Below, one piece after another: positions 32,369 to 41,900 of a stretch of DNA of 64,000 bases. The stretch is taken from the NCBI GenBank assembly GCA_035715725.1, contig DASTKT010000099.1, positions 1 to 64,000 of the forward strand. Direction: 5' to 3'. The position numbers and the translations under genes were made by a program. The notes beneath the pieces were generated by a model. That model saw only the letters and a program-made list of their open reading frames with translations. It was not told the origin of the DNA and made no database searches. The stretch comes from JADGGV01 sp035715725. Lineage in GTDB: Bacteria > Gemmatimonadota > Gemmatimonadetes > Longimicrobiales > RSA9. Every line of letters begins with the position of its first letter. Position 1 is the first letter of the stretch.

Positions 32369-33007
32369 ATGACAGGACGCCGCACGCTGTACCGACTCGC
32401 CGCCGTGGCCGCGTTGGCCGTGGCCGGGCTCGCCGGCCCGGGTGGCTGTGACGGTCGGGAGAGTACGTCGCCGGGCGTGGACCGCACGGCCGCACCGGCG
32501 CGGTACGAATCGAATGCGAATGCGAATGCGAATGCGGGTGCGAATGCGGGCGTGGGTGCGGCTGCGGCTGCGGCGGCCGGTCCGGAGGTGTCCCGCTGGC
32601 TGGCCGGGCTCCGGGGGGCGACCGCGAAGTTCCACGCGATCGAGGCGGCCACCGCCGCCGGGTGGAGCGCGCAGATCACCGGCTGCATGGAGATGCCGGG
32701 CACGGGCGGCATGGGCTTTCATTACGGGAACACGGGGCTGATCGACGGCGTGCCGGAGCAGTTCGCGCCGGAGCTGCTGGTGTACGCGCCGCAGAAGAAC
32801 GGTCGGCTGGAGCTGGTCGCGGTCGAGTACATCGTGCCCTACACGGCGGTGCCGCGGGATGCGGAGGCGCCGTCGCTGCACGGGGTCCCGCTGCACCACA
32901 ACGACGCCTTCGGGCTGTGGGTACTGCACGCCTGGGTCTGGAAGCACAACCCGGCCGGCATGTTCGAGGACTGGAACCCCGACGTCTCCTGCGCGTTCGC
33001 GCAGTGA
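32369..33007 (+). CDS. Secreted/lipoprotein-like conserved hypothetical with low-complexity tract
   Basis: 212 residues from the ATG at 32369 with AAGGAG upstream. A signal peptide (YRLAAVAALAVAGLAGPGGC) may end in a lipidated Cys. Residues ~48-75 are low-complexity: NANANANAGANAG followed by poly-Ala, encoded by GCGAAT hexamers. The mature domain has KFHAIEAATAAGWSAQITGC, GGMGFHYGN, YAPQKNGRLELVAVEYIVPY and a C-terminal LWVLHAWVWKHNPAGMFEDW. These look like a conserved but unnamed secreted family. Two Cys (in TGC and VSC) may pair. The next gene follows 26 bases later, so they are probably co-transcribed. Confidence 0.75.
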   Translation: MTGRRTLYRLAAVAALAVAGLAGPGGCDGRESTSPGVDRTAAPARYESNANANANAGANAGVGAAAAAAAGPEVSRWLAGLRGATAKFHAIEAATAAGWSAQITGCMEMPGTGGMGFHYGNTGLIDGVPEQFAPELLVYAPQKNGRLELVAVEYIVPYTAVPRDAEAPSLHGVPLHHNDAFGLWVLHAWVWKHNPAGMFEDWNPDVSCAFAQ

Positions 33008-33033
33008 CCCCCACCGGAACCCGGAGGCGAGCC

Positions 33034-33315
33034 ATGCCGAAGTACATCATCGAGCGGGAGCTGCCGGGCGCGGGCCGCCTGTCGGCGGATCAGCTGACGG
33101 GGATCGCGCAGCGGTCGTGCGCGGTGCTGCGCGAGCTCGGCCCCACCATCCAGTGGGTTCACAGCTACGTCACGGACGACCGGATCTACTGCGTCTACGT
33201 CGCGCCGGACGAGGAGATGCTGTTGAAGCACGCGCGGCAGGGCGGGTTCCCCGCGGACGTGATCGCGCGGGTGCACCGGATGATCGAGCCGGTCACGGCG
33301 GAGGCGGGCGGCTGA
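33034..33315 (+). CDS. DUF4242-family small protein (possible metal binder)
   Basis: 93 residues from the ATG at 33034, with GGAGGCG seven bases upstream. MPKYIIERELPGAGRLSADQ, then SCAVLRELGPTIQWVHSYVT and DDRIYCVYVAPDEEML are the conserved DUF4242 blocks. Some members are described as nickel-responsive binding proteins; His and Cys residues (C30, H43, C53) are available here, but metal binding is unproven. It follows the secreted protein at 32369. Confidence 0.85.
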   Translation: MPKYIIERELPGAGRLSADQLTGIAQRSCAVLRELGPTIQWVHSYVTDDRIYCVYVAPDEEMLLKHARQGGFPADVIARVHRMIEPVTAEAGG

Positions 33316-33430
33316 GCCGCGCTCCGTGGCGCGTGGGCGGCCGCGCCGGGGCCGCCCATGCGTGGGCGGGTCAGAGCCGAGCCGGATTGGAGTGCCGGAC
33401 CGACCACGCCAGCGCCGCCGCGAAGCGGTT

Positions 33431-33841
33431 TCAGCCCGCGACCGTGAGCGCCAGCAGCGCCGTGGCATCGGGGACCCCCGAGCCGCGGACGCGGATGGCC
33501 ACGTTGAAGGTTCCGACCGCCGCCGAGGGCGTCGCGGCGAGGACGATGTCCGCGGAGGTGACGGTCCCCGTCGTCGTGCCGGCCGGGACCTGCGCCGTGA
33601 CACCCGGCGGTAGTCCCACCAGGGTGAACGTGACGGGTCCGGTGAAGCGGCCGCCGCGTGTCGCCGCGGCGACGACGACCGAGCGCGCGCCCCGCCGGAC
33701 GGTAACGGCAGAGGGGACCACCGCGACGATGAGCGAGCCGGTCGGTCCAGGCTGCGTGCCACCACTGCTGGAGCCGCAGGCGCAGGTGGCGGAGAGGGTG
33801 GCCACGAGGGCCAGTCGCCGGATCGTCCTCGTCGGTTGCAT
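33431..33841 (-). CDS. Lipoprotein with single Ig-like/beta-sandwich domain
   Basis: 136 residues. Signal peptide with lipobox-like SATCACG, then a ~100-residue beta-rich domain with PSAVTVRRGARSVVVAAATR, GRFTGPVTFTLVGLPPGVTA and ADIVLAATPSAAVGTFNVAI, the pattern of the bacterial Ig-like or putative cell-surface repeat found in many secreted proteins. Usually such domains come in series within large proteins; a single free copy is unusual. Function unknown. Confidence 0.75.
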   Translation of the reverse strand: MQPTRTIRRLALVATLSATCACGSSSGGTQPGPTGSLIVAVVPSAVTVRRGARSVVVAAATRGGRFTGPVTFTLVGLPPGVTAQVPAGTTTGTVTSADIVLAATPSAAVGTFNVAIRVRGSGVPDATALLALTVAG

Positions 33842-33993
33842 CGAGACCTCGCCCGGTTGTCGGCAGCGGGCCCGCGTGCGGAATGCCGGGCCCCCGAGCG
33901 GCTCGTCCTGCCCTCACGCGCCGGATGTGGAGTGGGAGCGCCAGGATGCAAGGACGCAGCGCAGGGCGGGGGCCGCGGCGACCCGCCGGGCCT

Positions 33994-34548
33994 TCACCCG
34001 GCCGGGAAGATCCTTGCCACTTCCAGCCGGAGCGGCGGCTTGCCCGGGTCGGGCTGCCAGACGAGCTCGGCCGTGCAGATCTCGGGGGCGGCGTCCGCGG
34101 CCAGGCGGTAGCGCTCGATCGCCCGCGCGGCCGGATCGACGACCCAGTACTCCGGCACGCCGAAATCGCGGTAGCGCGGCGGCTTCTTGATGCGGTCGAT
34201 GCGCCGGGAGTGCGGCGAGAGGACCTCGACCACGAGGCCGGGGGTCTCCTGCATCCCGCGGTCGGTCACACCCCCGGCGGCCTCGGTGGGCACGAAGAGC
34301 ATGTTCGGCCGCAGGAACTGGCCGGAGACGAACAGGAGATCCAGATCCCAGAGCATCTCGCCCAGGCCGTGCACCCGTACGTACTCCTGCAGGACCATGA
34401 AGAGGTTCGCCGCGACGCGCTGGTGCGTCGGTCCGGACGACGGCGTCGCGCAGACCTCCCCGTCGATCACCTCGTAGCGGTTGCCGTCGTCCGGCAGGCG
34501 GGCGTACTCCGAGTACGTCCATTCGGGAGCAGCACCGGAGGTGTTCAT
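33994..34548 (-). CDS. Uma2-family PD-(D/E)XK nuclease-like protein
   Basis: 184 residues from the ATG at 34548; another ATG three codons upstream (34557) is possible. The Uma2/DUF820 pattern is complete: EYARLPDDGNRYEVIDGEV, THQRVAANLFMVLQEYV, PNMLFVPTE, TPGLVVEVLSPHSRRIDRIK (catalytic E and K region) and YRDFGVPEYWVVDPAARAIE. The family has a restriction-endonuclease fold and is greatly expanded in cyanobacteria and other bacteria, often near mobile genes, with unknown role. No partner gene is apparent here. Confidence 0.9.
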   Translation of the reverse strand: MNTSGAAPEWTYSEYARLPDDGNRYEVIDGEVCATPSSGPTHQRVAANLFMVLQEYVRVHGLGEMLWDLDLLFVSGQFLRPNMLFVPTEAAGGVTDRGMQETPGLVVEVLSPHSRRIDRIKKPPRYRDFGVPEYWVVDPAARAIERYRLAADAAPEICTAELVWQPDPGKPPLRLEVARIFPAG

Positions 34549-34701
34549 GGCTCTCATGCGGGGAAGGTGGTGGACGGGGCGGGGCGCGCCCATCGTGTTT
34601 CGCGCCGACTTCCATGGTAGCCCCGCCCGGCCGCCGCGCTCAAGGAGGAGCGCGGCGGCCGGTCGACCGGCGGAGCCGCTCGCGCCGCGGGACGGGCGCG
34701 C

Positions 34702-36045
34702 TCACCTCTCCGCCGCGCGGGCCTCGAGGATCCGAACGACCTCCCGCCAGTTGGCGGCTTGCGGGATCCGGCCATACTCCGCCCACCCGGCCGCGTCGCC
34801 GTCGTGCTTGCTATCGCGGATGCGCGGGTCGGCGCCCGCGGCGAGGAGGAGGCGCACGACCTCCGCGTGACCCTGCGCGGCGGCGAGGTGCAGCGGGGTC
34901 ACCTCGGCGTCCCAATGGCTCCAGCGGGCGTCGGGGTCGACGCCGTGGTCGAGCAGCCATCTCACGGCGGCGACGTCGTTCCGCTTGGCCAGCAGGTGGA
35001 GCGCGCCGGCGCCAGCACCGCCGGGCTCGACCAGCCGCGGGTCCTCGCGCAGGAGGCGCGCGGCCGTCTCCCAGTCGCCGAGCGCCAGGATGGCGACGAG
35101 GTCCATCGGACCGCCGCGCGGCGGGCGCCGTCCCCGCGCGGCGCTGTCCAGCTCCGACGAGGTCATCTCGCGGATCCGCTCCATGAGCCGGCGGTCCGTG
35201 TCGGGCGCCGTGGCGTAGGCGGCCGCCGGGAAGCCGGAGCCATCCACCGCGAGCGGGTCGGCGCCCAGGTCGAGCAGCAGCGCGACCATCTCCGGACGGT
35301 TCTTCCGGACGGCATGATGCAGCGGCGTACGGTGGTCGTCGTTGCGCGTCAGCCGACTGTTGAGCGCCGCCGGCTCGGCCGCCACGATCCGGCGGACCTC
35401 GTCGGCGAGGTTCATCGCGATGGCGGAGGAGATGTTGTGCCGCGCGCCGCGGCCGACGAGGAAGTCGGCGACGTCGTCGTGGCACGGGTCCCAGCACGTG
35501 GCCCAGCCGATGACGTCCAGCGCGTGGTCGTCGCCCCGGCCGACGACGTCGCCGCCCGCGTCGGCCAGCCGCCGCACGACGTCCAGGTGACCGGCCGCGG
35601 CGGCCCAGTGCATCGGATACGTGTTGTCGCCCTTCTCGCGGACGTTCGCGCCCAGGCCGCGCCCGAGGAGCAGCTCCACGGCCGCCAGGCGCCCGTGGTG
35701 GGCCGCGGCGTGCAGCAGCGACCACTCGTATGGCCGGTCGCGGACGTGCAGCCGGTCCGGGTGCTCGTCGAGGAGCGCGGCGAGGCTGGCGACGTCGCCC
35801 GTGCGCGCCGCGTGGAACAACCGGCCGTCGATCGTGAGCGAATCGACATGCGCCTTCAGCGCCCGCCAGCTCGCGAAGCCGTATTGCCGGGCCAGGTCGA
35901 GCTGCGCGTCGGCGAGCCGCGCAGCGGCGTTCGCCTGGCGGAGCTCCGCGAGGCGGCGCCTGGCCTGCTTGCGCAGCCAGTCGAGGTTCGGGGTGTCCGG
36001 GAGAGACAGCGGCGCGGGCGCGGACCCGGAGGGCCGTTCGGGCAT
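34702..36045 (-). CDS. Ankyrin-repeat protein
   Basis: 447 residues with AGGAAGG before the ATG at 36045. The first ~70 residues are a charged helical region (DWLRKQARRRLAELRQANAA, LARQYGFASWRALKAHVDSL) seen at the front of many bacterial ankyrin proteins. About nine ankyrin repeats follow, for example EWSLLHAAAHHGRLAAVELL, YPMHWAAAAGHLDVVRRLA, RTPLHHAVRKNRPEMVALLL and VTPLHLAAAQGHAEVVRLLL. No signal peptide is present, so it should act in the cytoplasm through protein-protein contacts. Confidence 0.92.
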   Translation of the reverse strand: MPERPSGSAPAPLSLPDTPNLDWLRKQARRRLAELRQANAAARLADAQLDLARQYGFASWRALKAHVDSLTIDGRLFHAARTGDVASLAALLDEHPDRLHVRDRPYEWSLLHAAAHHGRLAAVELLLGRGLGANVREKGDNTYPMHWAAAAGHLDVVRRLADAGGDVVGRGDDHALDVIGWATCWDPCHDDVADFLVGRGARHNISSAIAMNLADEVRRIVAAEPAALNSRLTRNDDHRTPLHHAVRKNRPEMVALLLDLGADPLAVDGSGFPAAAYATAPDTDRRLMERIREMTSSELDSAARGRRPPRGGPMDLVAILALGDWETAARLLREDPRLVEPGGAGAGALHLLAKRNDVAAVRWLLDHGVDPDARWSHWDAEVTPLHLAAAQGHAEVVRLLLAAGADPRIRDSKHDGDAAGWAEYGRIPQAANWREVVRILEARAAER

Positions 36046-36320
36046 GAGACACCTTCCTTCCTCAGAAAGGGAGCGAGCCCTTTCATGCCGCCCGTCGTCC
36101 GCGGTCAGGGCGAGGAACGAAGGTTATGTAAACGGCAGAGCAGGGTGGGTTGAACCCTTCACGCGGACCGTCGGCCGCCCTGGCGGCAACGAGCGGAACG
36201 GTAGCGCGGGCGGGCGGGGCCGACAAGGGAAGCGGCGCGCGACGGCTCCGCGGCCGCGCTCGCCGTGGCGGGTCGCGCGGCGAGGCCGTTCGCTGGACGG
36301 ATCGCGGCGCCGTTCCGCCA

Positions 36321-37838
36321 TCACCAGTCCGCCAGACCCGCGAGCTCGCCGCTCCGGGTGAGCAGGAACGTGAGCGTGGGCGGGCTGTCGTCGGCGTCGA
36401 TCCGGTACGTGCAGGCGCGGGCGACGGGGGTGCCGAGGCCTTCGGGCGGCTCGTGCACGGGGGTGGTGCACTCGAGGAACGCGATGCCGCGGACGCCGGG
36501 GAGGTGGAGCAGCTCGGGGAGCTCGAGGTGCCGGAACGCGTCGGTCGTGCGGATCGCGCCGTGCGCCTCGTCGGCGCCCTGGAGGAGCTGGAGGAGCGCG
36601 CGGGTGATGCGGGGTTGTGGGTCGGGACCCGGCTGCATCCCGGTTCGCGGCCCGAGTGCCGGATCGACGATGGCGAGGACCTCGCCGCTCAGCGCGGCGG
36701 GAGGGAAGCCCTGGCCCAGGTGGTTCGAGAGCACGGTCACGGTGAGGCCGCGGTCGGGCAGCCGGACGAAGTTGGCGCTGTACCCGACGCGGAACGTCCC
36801 GCCGTGCTCCACGGCGGGGTGTCCGCGGACCTCGCTCTCGCGCAGGCCGAAGCCGTACGGGAACGCCCAGCCCTGGTTCAGCCGCACGGGCGTCCACATC
36901 CGCCGCCACAGCTCGGGCGAGATGAGTCGCAGGGAGTCCATGGCCAGGCCCCAGCGTGCCATGTCCCGGGCGGTGGAGAGGATCCCCATGTCGCCCCAGC
37001 GGCTGAACTGATCGCTGATGAACGGGCCATGCCTGGCGATGCCGGCCGGGTCCACGCGGTAGGGCACGGCGCGGTCGGGGATGACCTCGATCGGGCTGTA
37101 GAACCGCGTGCGCGTCATCCCGGCCGGGAGGAAGACGTGCTCGCGCATGTAGTCGGGGAACGGCTGGCCGCTGACGCGCTCGACGAGCACGCTGAGGAGC
37201 AGGTAGCCGGTGTTCGAGTAGGCCCAGTCGTCGCCGGGGTGGAAGTTCAGCTTCGCCCCGGCGATCTGCCGCACGAGCGCCGACGTCTCGGGCGAGGCGG
37301 CGCGGTCGAGCGTGATGCTCGGGTACTTGTCGTCGTCGCCGCAGTAATCGGGGATCCCGGAGGTGTGCGTCAGGAGGTGGCGCACGGTGATCCCATCCCA
37401 CGCGCCCGCCCCCTCGGGCAGGTACTTCGTGATCGGGTCGTCGAGCGAGAGCTTGCCGGCCTGTACGAGGAGCAGCGTGCCGACGGCGGTGAAGTGCTTC
37501 GAGATGGAGCCGATGCCGAACAGGGTGGAGTCGGTGGCGGGCACGCAGTGCTCGAGATCGGCCCAGCCGTACGCGCGGAGCGCGCGGATGCGGCCGTGAT
37601 CGAGGAGGGCGAGGGAGAGTGCGGGGACGTGCGCGCCGGTCATGATCCGGACCGCGGCGCGGTCGATCGAGTCGGCCGCGGCGGGGAGCGCGCCGGCGCC
37701 GCAGCGGCCCGGTGCCGGCGCTGCGCCGGCGGAGGCTTGGGCCCGTACCGCCGCGGGGCTCGTGCAGAGCACGAAGGCCAGCGCGAGCGCTGCCCGGAAG
37801 CAGCGCCCGGGCGGGAGCGGAAGATGCGAGCGTCGCAT
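36321..37838 (-). CDS. Secreted serine hydrolase of the beta-lactamase/PBP fold
   Basis: 505 residues from the ATG at 37838 (GGGGTGA upstream). Signal peptide (FRAALALAFVLCTSPAAVRA), then the class C fold: FGIGSISKHFT gives S111-I-S-K114, WAYSNTGYLL the Tyr motif, and HGGTFRVGYSAN the final H-G-G. A ~100-residue C-terminal domain after residue ~400 lies beyond the hydrolase core. Likely acts in the periplasm or outside the cell on peptides or esters. It is not in an evident operon. Confidence 0.88.
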   Translation of the reverse strand: MRRSHLPLPPGRCFRAALALAFVLCTSPAAVRAQASAGAAPAPGRCGAGALPAAADSIDRAAVRIMTGAHVPALSLALLDHGRIRALRAYGWADLEHCVPATDSTLFGIGSISKHFTAVGTLLLVQAGKLSLDDPITKYLPEGAGAWDGITVRHLLTHTSGIPDYCGDDDKYPSITLDRAASPETSALVRQIAGAKLNFHPGDDWAYSNTGYLLLSVLVERVSGQPFPDYMREHVFLPAGMTRTRFYSPIEVIPDRAVPYRVDPAGIARHGPFISDQFSRWGDMGILSTARDMARWGLAMDSLRLISPELWRRMWTPVRLNQGWAFPYGFGLRESEVRGHPAVEHGGTFRVGYSANFVRLPDRGLTVTVLSNHLGQGFPPAALSGEVLAIVDPALGPRTGMQPGPDPQPRITRALLQLLQGADEAHGAIRTTDAFRHLELPELLHLPGVRGIAFLECTTPVHEPPEGLGTPVARACTYRIDADDSPPTLTFLLTRSGELAGLADW

Positions 37839-37977
37839 GCGTTCACCCCGTGGTCGTGTGCGGAAGTGGCGGGGAGGTGTGATAAGTCGGCGGGGACGGA
37901 GTCGTAGCGGAGCTGGACCTCGTACCCGGCCGGCGCCCGCGGTCACGCTCCGGCGAGATCCGTCGCGCCGCCGCGCC

Positions 37978-38706
37978 TCATGTCGACGTCATGGCGGTCA
38001 GCTCCGCGCGCTCGTCCGGCGCGTCGGCGGGCGTCTCCATGACCGTGCCGATGTTCGGGCAGTAGTACTTGTACTCGAGCGAGCTCGACCGCCCCTCCAG
38101 GCCGCTCCAATCCTCGGTGCGGATGCAGCCGGTGAACGTGCCGAACGGGACGCGCACGGTCTGATCGAGGGCGACGACCTTTCCCCAGTCCTCGGCGCGG
38201 CGCCGCTCGTACTCCTGGCGGTACTCCTCGTCCCGGTGCGCGGCCGGATCCGCCCACATGATGATCCCGGGGAGCGCGCCGCGGGCGCCCCACATCCAGG
38301 ACCCTTCCGTGCCGACGACGATGCCGTTCTTCAGCTCCCGTGAGTCCTCGCCGAGGTACCAGACGTTCCCGGCGGCATCCTGCGCGTACCAGTCGTAGGT
38401 GTCCTCGACCGGGCTGCCATTCAGCGAGACCTGGTCGCGCACGACCGTGGCCGTGACGCCGTTCACCACCCGGGGCGCGGCGAGGACCTCGACCCGCGTC
38501 GTTTCCGTGCCGTCCCCGGTCTTCGCCGAGTACTCCCAGACGGTCCCCGGCGTCAGCGGGAAGAACGGGTTCGTGACCGACGCGGCCCATTCGGCCGGGA
38601 TCGTCGGCTCGTAGGGTGGCCCCGTCGAGCCGTCGCCCCCGCACCCGGCGGGGGTGGCGAGGGGCAGCATGGCGAGGATGGTGGGTAGCCGGATCGAAGC
38701 GGACAC
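37978..38706 (-). CDS. Putative lipoprotein, unknown function
   Basis: 242 residues from a GTG at 38706, chosen because AGGAGG lies seven bases upstream. Signal peptide ends at TPAGC followed by a Gly/Ser/Thr-rich linker. The mature part has NPFFPLTPGTVWEYSAKTGD and DTYDWYAQDAAGNVWYLGED. It ends in LEYKYYCPNIGTVMET, a layout seen in secreted bacterial proteins of unassigned role. It is divergent from the VPS10-propeller gene at 38934. Confidence 0.8.
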   Translation of the reverse strand: MSASIRLPTILAMLPLATPAGCGGDGSTGPPYEPTIPAEWAASVTNPFFPLTPGTVWEYSAKTGDGTETTRVEVLAAPRVVNGVTATVVRDQVSLNGSPVEDTYDWYAQDAAGNVWYLGEDSRELKNGIVVGTEGSWMWGARGALPGIIMWADPAAHRDEEYRQEYERRRAEDWGKVVALDQTVRVPFGTFTGCIRTEDWSGLEGRSSSLEYKYYCPNIGTVMETPADAPDERAELTAMTST

Positions 38707-38933
38707 GGGCGCCTCCTGGCTCACGGTCAAGATTCGCGCGGCCCACGCGGAGCGCAAGCGGAGACCTCGCCTCGCGCCGCTCCGGTCCCTATGTTCGGCG
38801 GGTCCCGATCCTCCCCCATGCTCCCGGAGCCGGAGGCCGCCGCGAGGCCGGCCGAGCGGAGACGCGTCAGGGCTCGTGCGCGTTCACGGCTTCTCCGGGG
38901 TGGGTGGAGCCGCTCTCAGCCGAGGCGAACACG

Positions 38934-41900
38934 ATGACCGAACGCCCGAGCCGGCGCCTGCGCGCGCCCACCTCCGTTGCCTGCGCCGCCGCGGTCACGC
39001 TCGCGCTGGCGCCCGTTCCCGTAGGCGCCCAGGGCCGCGCCGGCGGCCGGACGGAGACCGCCGCGCAGCCGCTCGCGGCGGGACGCGCGCCAACCGTCGC
39101 ACCCCTCCCCGCGAGCGCCCTCGACGCGCTGCGCTACCGCTTCGTCGGCCCGTTCCGCGCCGGGCGGGTCCTGGCCACAGCCGGCATTCCCGGGAACGCG
39201 AGCACGTTCTACCTCGGCTCGGTCGACGGCGGCGTGTGGCGGACGGAGAACGCCGGGGTGACGTGGGCGCCGCTGACGGACGGGACGGGGATCGCGTCGG
39301 TGGGCGCGCTCGCGGTGGCGCCGTCGGACCCGCGGGTGCTGTACGTCGGGGCGGGCGAGGTGGACATGCGCTCGGACATCACGTACGGCGACGGCGTGTA
39401 CCGCTCGGACGACGGCGGCGCGCACTGGCGGCACCTGGGGCTGGAGGACACGCGGCAGATCGGGAAGGTGCTGGTCGACCCGAAGGACCCGAACACGGTC
39501 CTCGTCGCGGCGCTGGGGCACGCGTACGGTCCGAACCCCGAGCGCGGCGTGTACCGCTCGGCGGATGGCGGGCGGACGTGGCAGAAGGTGCTGTACCGGG
39601 ACGAGAGCACGGGCGCGGTCGACCTGGCGTGGGACGAGGCGAACCCGAGCGTCGTGTATGCGACGACGTGGAACGCGCGCCGCCCGCCGTGGAGCCAGTA
39701 CCCGCCGGACGAGGGGCCGGGGAGTGGCGTGTGGAAGTCGACGGACGAGGGGCGGACGTGGCGCCAGGTCGTGGGCGGCGGCTTCCCGGCCGGGAAGCTC
39801 GGCCGGATCGGCGTCGCCGCGGGGGACGGCGGGCGGCGCGTCTACGCGCTCGTCGAGGCGGCGCAAGGCGGCGGGCTGTACCGCTCGGACGACGCCGGCG
39901 CGACGTGGCGGCTGGTGAGCGAGGACCCGCGCATCACGACGCGCGGCTGGTACTTCGGGCAGATCTTCCTCGACCCGACGAACCCGGACGTGGTCTATGC
40001 GCCGAACCGCGGGATCGTGCGCTCGGCGGATGGCGGGCGGACCTGGGAGACGATCAAGGGCGAGCCGGGCGGCGACGACTACCACACGCTGTGGATCGAC
40101 CCGCGCGAGCCGCGGCGCATGATCCAGGGCTCGGACCAGGGCGCGGGCGTGTCGCTGGACGGCGGGCGCACGTGGAGCAGCTGGTACAACCAGCCGACCG
40201 CGCAGTTCTACCATGTGGTGACCGACGACCAGTTCCCGTACCGCATCTACGGCGCGCAGCAGGACGCGGGGAGCGTCGCGATCCTGAGCCGGAGCGACCT
40301 GGGGCAGATCACGTTCCGCGACTGGTTCATGCCGGGCGCCGGGGAGGCGGGGTACGTGGCGCCGGACCCGGCGGATCCCGACGTCGTCTTCGGCGGCGAC
40401 ACGTACGGCAGCGTCTACCGCTTCGACCGGCGGACCGGGCAGCGGCAGGACGTCTCGCCCGCGCCGGCGGCGCCGTTCGGCACGCCGATGGAGGAGCGGA
40501 AGTACCGCTTCACCTGGACGTCGCCGCTCGTCTTCGACCCGCGCGACCCGCACACGCTCTACTTCGGCGCGCAGAAGGTGCTGAAGACGACGGACGGCGG
40601 GCTGCACTGGCAGGAGATCAGCCCGGACCTGACGGGGATGCAGCCGTCGGCGCGGGGGCGGACGGGGCCGCTCACGGTGGCGGACGCGAGCGCGCGCGGC
40701 CACGGCGTCGTCTACACGATCGCGCCGTCGGCGGCGCAGGCGGGCGTGATCTGGGCCGGCACGGACGACGGCCGCATCCAGCTCACGGAGGACGGCGGCG
40801 CGCACTGGCGCGACGTGACGCCCGTGGGCCTGCGGCCGTGGAGCAAGGTCAGCATCCTCGACGCCGCCCGGGGCGACGCGGCGACCGCGTACGCCGCGGT
40901 CGACCGCCACCGGCTGGACGACGTCGCGCCGTACATCTACCGCACGCACGATTCCGGGGCGCACTGGACGCCGATCGTCGCCGGGATCCCGAACGGCGCA
41001 TACGTGCGCGCGGTGCGCGCGGACCCGGTGGCGCCGGGGCTGCTGTACGCCGGGACGGAGATGGGCGTCTACGTCTCCTTCGACGACGGCGACCACTGGC
41101 AGCCGCTCGGGCTGAACCTGCCGCGGGTCGCGGTGCACGACCTGATCGTGCACGGCAACGACCTCGTGCTCGCCACGCACGGCCGCGGCTTCTGGGTGCT
41201 CGACGACGTCTCGCCGCTGCGGGAGCTGACCGGCGACGTCGCCTCCGCGGACGTGCATCTGTTCCGCCCCGCGGACGCGGTGCGGCTGCGCCGCAGCGTG
41301 AACTTCGACACGCCGCTCCCGCCGGAGGAGCCGCACGGCGAGAACCCGCCGGCCGGCGCGGTCCTCGACTGGTGGCTGAAGGCGCCGGCGACCGGCCCGG
41401 TCACGCTCGAGATCCTGGACGCCTCGGGGCGGGTCGTGCGCCGCATCGCGGGCGGGGAGACGCCGCCGCCGCCGTCGGAGCCGCCGTACTTCGCGGACGA
41501 GTGGCTGCCGCGCGCGCAGCCGCTCACGGCGCACGCGGGGCTGAACCGCTTCGTCTGGGACCTGCGCTACCCGCGCCCGCCCGCCGACGCGTACGACTAC
41601 ACGATCTCGGCGGTCCCGGACGAGGGGACGGTGGCGGTGCCGGAGGGGCCGCTCGTCGCGCCGGGGACGTACCAGGTGCGGCTCACCGTCGCGGGGCACA
41701 CGGAGACGCAGCCGCTGCGCGTGACGGCGGACCCGCGCGCGCGGGCGGGCGCCGACGTCTACGCCGCCCAGCTCCGCGCGGCGCTCGAGGTCTGGAACGC
41801 CATGGCGGACGCGCACGCGCTGGCCGTCGAGGTCGACTCGGTGCGCGCCCGGCTCGCGGCCGCGCGGCAGCGGAGCCCTCGCGGCGACGTCGCGAGCGCC

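Noticed and set aside
25104..37838. True beta-lactamase resistance genes
   Set aside because: Both serine hydrolases have the SxxK fold but belong to the broad esterase/peptidase group; nothing specific for antibiotic hydrolysis is visible.
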